From Ilumatobacteraceae bacterium (GTDB taxonomy: Bacteria > Actinomycetota > Acidimicrobiia > Acidimicrobiales > Ilumatobacteraceae): a DNA stretch of 8,015 nt. Below, one piece after another: positions 5,563 to 8,015 of this stretch. Made by a program: the position numbers and the translations under genes. The stretch is taken from positions 1 to 8,015 of the forward strand of contig SKFX01000050.1 in NCBI GenBank assembly GCA_007117775.1. The letters are read 5' to 3'. The notes beneath the pieces are model-generated. The model worked only from the letters and a program-made list of their open reading frames with translations, had not been told where the DNA came from and did not search any database. Each line of letters opens with the position of its first letter. The first letter of the stretch is position 1.

Positions 5563-7730
5563 GGTGATCGGTGGTGGCGGGCGTAACGGTACAGATGCCC
5601 GAGGGCGCGAACCGCCCGTTCCCCACTCGGATAGCAATATCGTCCGGTCGCGCGGACCGCGGCAGGACCAGCGTTGTCCGGATCGGCGAGGGCGAGTTCG
5701 GTGGCGACGAGGATCGGCTTGGCATAGCGCTCAGAGAGTTCAGCGGCGGCCTGCGCGAAACGGGTGTCCTGTCGCTCGTGATAGTCGACGATGCGCTCGA
5801 GCCCATGATCCGGGTAATACCGACCCTCTCGCATCATGCGGGCCTGGTTCGACTGGATGCCGAGGCCGAGATACACCACCGCGTCCACATCTCGGTGTGC
5901 GGCGATCATCTCCATCACCGCGGGGATGGTGTCACGGGTTTCACCGCCGGCGCAGTCCACGGGATTGTTTCGGCTCCAGCGCGGTGGGAGCAGTGCGTCG
6001 ACCTGCTCGAGGAGGTCGGTGGGCAGATCCAGCAGAGAGAGCTCGCGTTCGCGGGCGATCGCATCGGCGGTGACCACCCCCCATCCCCCGGCGGTCGTCA
6101 AGACGACCACATTCGGTCCGCTCGGAAGCGGTTGGGTCGCGAATGTCGCAGCTGCTTCGAAGGCTTCTTCGATCGACCACGCTCTCGTGATCCCACCAGA
6201 GCGACAGGCGCCGTCGAAGAGTCGATCATCGGCCGCCAGAGCGCCGGTATGGCTGGCGGCCGCCTGCGCTCCAGACTCGGTGGCACCACCTTTGAGAACC
6301 ACCAGCGGCTTGATCCTCGCCACCTCGCTGAGCCGAGCCAGCAGACCAGCACCGTCGGTGATCCCCTCCAGATAGGCGAAACTGACCGCCGTCGCATCAT
6401 CGCCTGCGAAATACTCCAGATAATCGGCCACCGAGACCGCCGCCGCGTTGCCAGCCGATACCGCTCGGGCGATCCCGACACCTGAGGCGCGCGACAGATT
6501 CAAGAAGCTCGACACGAAGTTGCCGCTCTGGCTGGCCACGGAGATGGCACCGTTCGGTGGTGACGGAGCGACGATTTGGGCGCAGAGCGACACTGGGGAA
6601 GAGACCACCCCCTGACCGTTGGGCCCAGCCAGCAAGATGCCGAGTTCATCGGCCAGTGCGACGAGTTCCATCTCAGCGCCGCGGCCCTCCTCGCCGGCCT
6701 CGCCGTATCCCGCTGATGTCAAGAACGCGGCCTTGATCCCCTTCGCTGCACAGGTGCGCAGCAGATCGGGATTCGCCGAGGCAGGAGTGCAGACGAAGAC
6801 CAGGTCCACCTCACCATCGGGGATCTGCTCGATATCGGTGAGGGTCTGGACGCCGAGCACCTCCTCCCCACTCAGATTGGTGCCGTAGACCGCTCCTCGG
6901 TAGCCGGCAGCCAACATGTTATGCATCGAGACGAATCCGAACTTCCCGGGATGGGTCGACGCTCCGGTGACGACAACACCACGAGGCTCGAACAACGCCC
7001 GGAACTGTTCGTCGGTCGGCCGATGACGGCGCGGAGGTGATTCGCTCGAGGCGCGCCCAACGTCTGAGATCTCGACCAGAGCATCGACGGCGACGAGTGA
7101 GCCATCGGGTCCAACGATGAGCGGGTTGATGTCCACGCTCATGACGTCTGGGTGTTCGACGCCGAGACGGCCGAGACCCACCAGCATCGCAACCAACGCG
7201 TCACGGTCGACCGGTGCGTCACCTCGGGTGGCGCCAAAGAGCGACTGGGCACGCAAGTCAGCGACCATGCCCTCAGCGGTCGCTTCGTCGAGCGGCGCCG
7301 GTCGGAACACGACGTCGGCCACCGCCTCTGCGAGCACGCCCCCCACGCCGAACATGACCGTCGGGCCGAACTGGCGATCGCGCAGCAGCCCGGCGATGAA
7401 CTCGCGGTTGCCCGCAACCATCGGAGCCACCAGCAGGGAGACCTCACCATCTTCGGGGCGAGCAGCCCCAAGCAGTTCCGCGGCGGCGCGAGCGACCGCC
7501 TCGGCACCATCGAGTCGGAGCCGGACGAGACCGCGTTCGGTCTTGTGGGCGATCGCGGCTCCGCAGAGCTTGACCACCACTGGGCCGTCGAGGCGCGCCG
7601 CCGCATCGACCGCCGCCTCAACGTCAGCCACCTCATATTCGTTGGCCACCGGCACTCCGTAGCGGGCCACGAGCTCCTTCGAGGCGGCCTCAGACAGCGT
7701 GGTTGACCGGTGGCTCGACATGGAGCTCAC
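5559..7730 (-). CDS. NDP-forming acyl-CoA synthetase (acetate-CoA ligase family), beta-alpha fused form
   Basis: This 723-residue protein belongs to the ADP-forming acyl-CoA synthetase superfamily, relatives of succinyl-CoA synthetase, which interconvert acyl-CoA + ADP + Pi with acid + CoA + ATP. An ATP-grasp domain comes first (about 10-222): HKTERG at 62-67 (H62 is the probable second phosphoryl-carrying histidine), FGVGGVLAEAVADVVFRPAPL-type core at 127-147, and SVDINPL at 198-204. A Rossmann CoA-binding domain follows (about 243-375, with VVVTGAS at 252-258). Next is the ligase domain with SQSGNF at 400-405 and ASHTGALA at 492-499, where H494 is the expected phosphohistidine. The C-terminal part carries GGWGVVTAD (548-556). 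One oddity is GPNGQG at 369-374, where relatives usually have Cys after GPN. A GTG start at 7730 is preferred because GAGG lies about nine bases upstream; ATG at 7719-7721 is the alternative. The stop overlaps the next start as ATGA. The acyl substrate is unknown; no GNAT domain is present, unlike Pat-type lysine acetyltransferases. Confidence 0.88.
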   Translation of the reverse strand: MSSMSSHRSTTLSEAASKELVARYGVPVANEYEVADVEAAVDAAARLDGPVVVKLCGAAIAHKTERGLVRLRLDGAEAVARAAAELLGAARPEDGEVSLLVAPMVAGNREFIAGLLRDRQFGPTVMFGVGGVLAEAVADVVFRPAPLDEATAEGMVADLRAQSLFGATRGDAPVDRDALVAMLVGLGRLGVEHPDVMSVDINPLIVGPDGSLVAVDALVEISDVGRASSESPPRRHRPTDEQFRALFEPRGVVVTGASTHPGKFGFVSMHNMLAAGYRGAVYGTNLSGEEVLGVQTLTDIEQIPDGEVDLVFVCTPASANPDLLRTCAAKGIKAAFLTSAGYGEAGEEGRGAEMELVALADELGILLAGPNGQGVVSSPVSLCAQIVAPSPPNGAISVASQSGNFVSSFLNLSRASGVGIARAVSAGNAAAVSVADYLEYFAGDDATAVSFAYLEGITDGAGLLARLSEVARIKPLVVLKGGATESGAQAAASHTGALAADDRLFDGACRSGGITRAWSIEEAFEAAATFATQPLPSGPNVVVLTTAGGWGVVTADAIARERELSLLDLPTDLLEQVDALLPPRWSRNNPVDCAGGETRDTIPAVMEMIAAHRDVDAVVYLGLGIQSNQARMMREGRYYPDHGLERIVDYHERQDTRFAQAAAELSERYAKPILVATELALADPDNAGPAAVRATGRYCYPSGERAVRALGHLYRYARHHRSP

Positions 7731-7754
7731 GCTATCTCGCCTCAGGTCGTGCCT

Positions 7755-8015
7755 TCAGGCACCGGCGGCGGCCGGATCTGAGATCGAGTAGGTCAGCACG
7801 GCTCGGGCGATCAGACGTTCCGAGGAGGCGGCGCGTACTTCGCTCTCGCAGAACGCGGTCCGTCGACCGCGCTTGACCACCCAGCCTTCGGCGACGGCAT
7901 CATCATCGACGAGCGCACTGAGGTACTGGACATGGAGATCCACCGTCGCGAACCGCACCTTGGTGTGCAGCGTCGAGCCCACTGCCGGAACGACGACTGC
8001 GTCGAGCAGCGAGGC
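7755..8015 (-). CDS. PaaI-like hot-dog fold thioesterase, partial (N-terminus outside window)
   Basis: This is the C-terminal 86 residues of a small hot-dog-fold protein. The reading frame stays open to the right edge and ends with TGA at 7755-7757. A GTG at 7980-7982 is probably not the start, because the residues before it (ASLLDAVVVPA) match the family's central helix. In PaaI-type enzymes this helix carries the catalytic Asp, here the fifth visible residue. After it come a strand of the type T-x-D-L-x-V-x-Y-L, then GWVVKRGRRTAFCESEV and a final strand ending in LIARAVLTYSIS, all in the usual order for PaaI/4HBT proteins. Such enzymes hydrolyse acyl-CoA thioesters to the free acid and CoA in the cytoplasm. 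The substrate cannot be read from the sequence. The acyl-CoA synthetase gene starts 24 bases downstream, so both may handle the same acyl group (inference). The family is fairly sure; specificity is unknown. Confidence 0.8.
   Translation of the reverse strand, partial: ASLLDAVVVPAVGSTLHTKVRFATVDLHVQYLSALVDDDAVAEGWVVKRGRRTAFCESEVRAASSERLIARAVLTYSISDPAAAGA

Noticed and set aside
5563..5637. TTG-started N-terminal extension of the active PBP4 gene
   Set aside because: It would put 25 proline- and arginine-rich residues before the signal segment and overlap the synthetase gene; the ATGA-coupled ATG at 5560-5562 gives a normal exported N-terminus.
7749..7762. Small hairpin GTGCC-TGAA-GGCAC on the minus strand, with the thioesterase stop codon in its loop
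   Set aside because: The stem is only five pairs and no run of T follows, so it does not qualify as an intrinsic terminator; the next gene starts a few bases later.

Overview
The window is GC-rich bacterial DNA carrying ten genes, all read from the minus strand. They are packed so tightly that no stretch lacks a gene. GC-rich codons, actinobacterial-looking small membrane proteins and several GTG starts suggest an actinobacterium, possibly from Acidimicrobiia. That placement is inference from style and gene content, since no marker gene is present.

In the direction of transcription (right to left) the order is: a PaaI-like hot-dog thioesterase whose start lies beyond the right edge; a 723-residue NDP-forming acyl-CoA synthetase; a D-Ala-D-Ala carboxypeptidase of the PBP4/peptidase S13 family with all its catalytic motifs; a second PBP4-like protein that has lost them; a stand-alone LON substrate-binding-domain protein; three small membrane or basic proteins of unknown function (122, 72 and 84 residues); a 65-residue ubiquitin-like sulfur carrier ending in Gly-Gly; and a TtuA-type tRNA thiolation enzyme that runs off the left edge.

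Every junction is an overlap or a gap of 24 bases or less: ATGA overlaps at 5559-5562, 4090-4093 and 1130-1133, and a TGATG overlap at 1602-1606. I see no convincing promoter or terminator inside the window, so it is probably one long transcription unit whose promoter lies to the right and whose end lies to the left. Internal promoters hidden in coding sequence cannot be excluded.

Three functional groups share the unit: acyl-CoA metabolism (thioesterase, acyl-CoA synthetase), the cell envelope (two PBP4-like proteins and the small membrane proteins) and tRNA sulfur transfer (sulfur carrier plus TtuA). The point most worth a second look is the coupled pair of PBP4 paralogues, one apparently active and one apparently a pseudoenzyme. 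The second is the TtuB-like/TtuA-like pair in an organism with no visible sign of being thermophilic. No mobile element, CRISPR array, tRNA or rRNA is recognisable.
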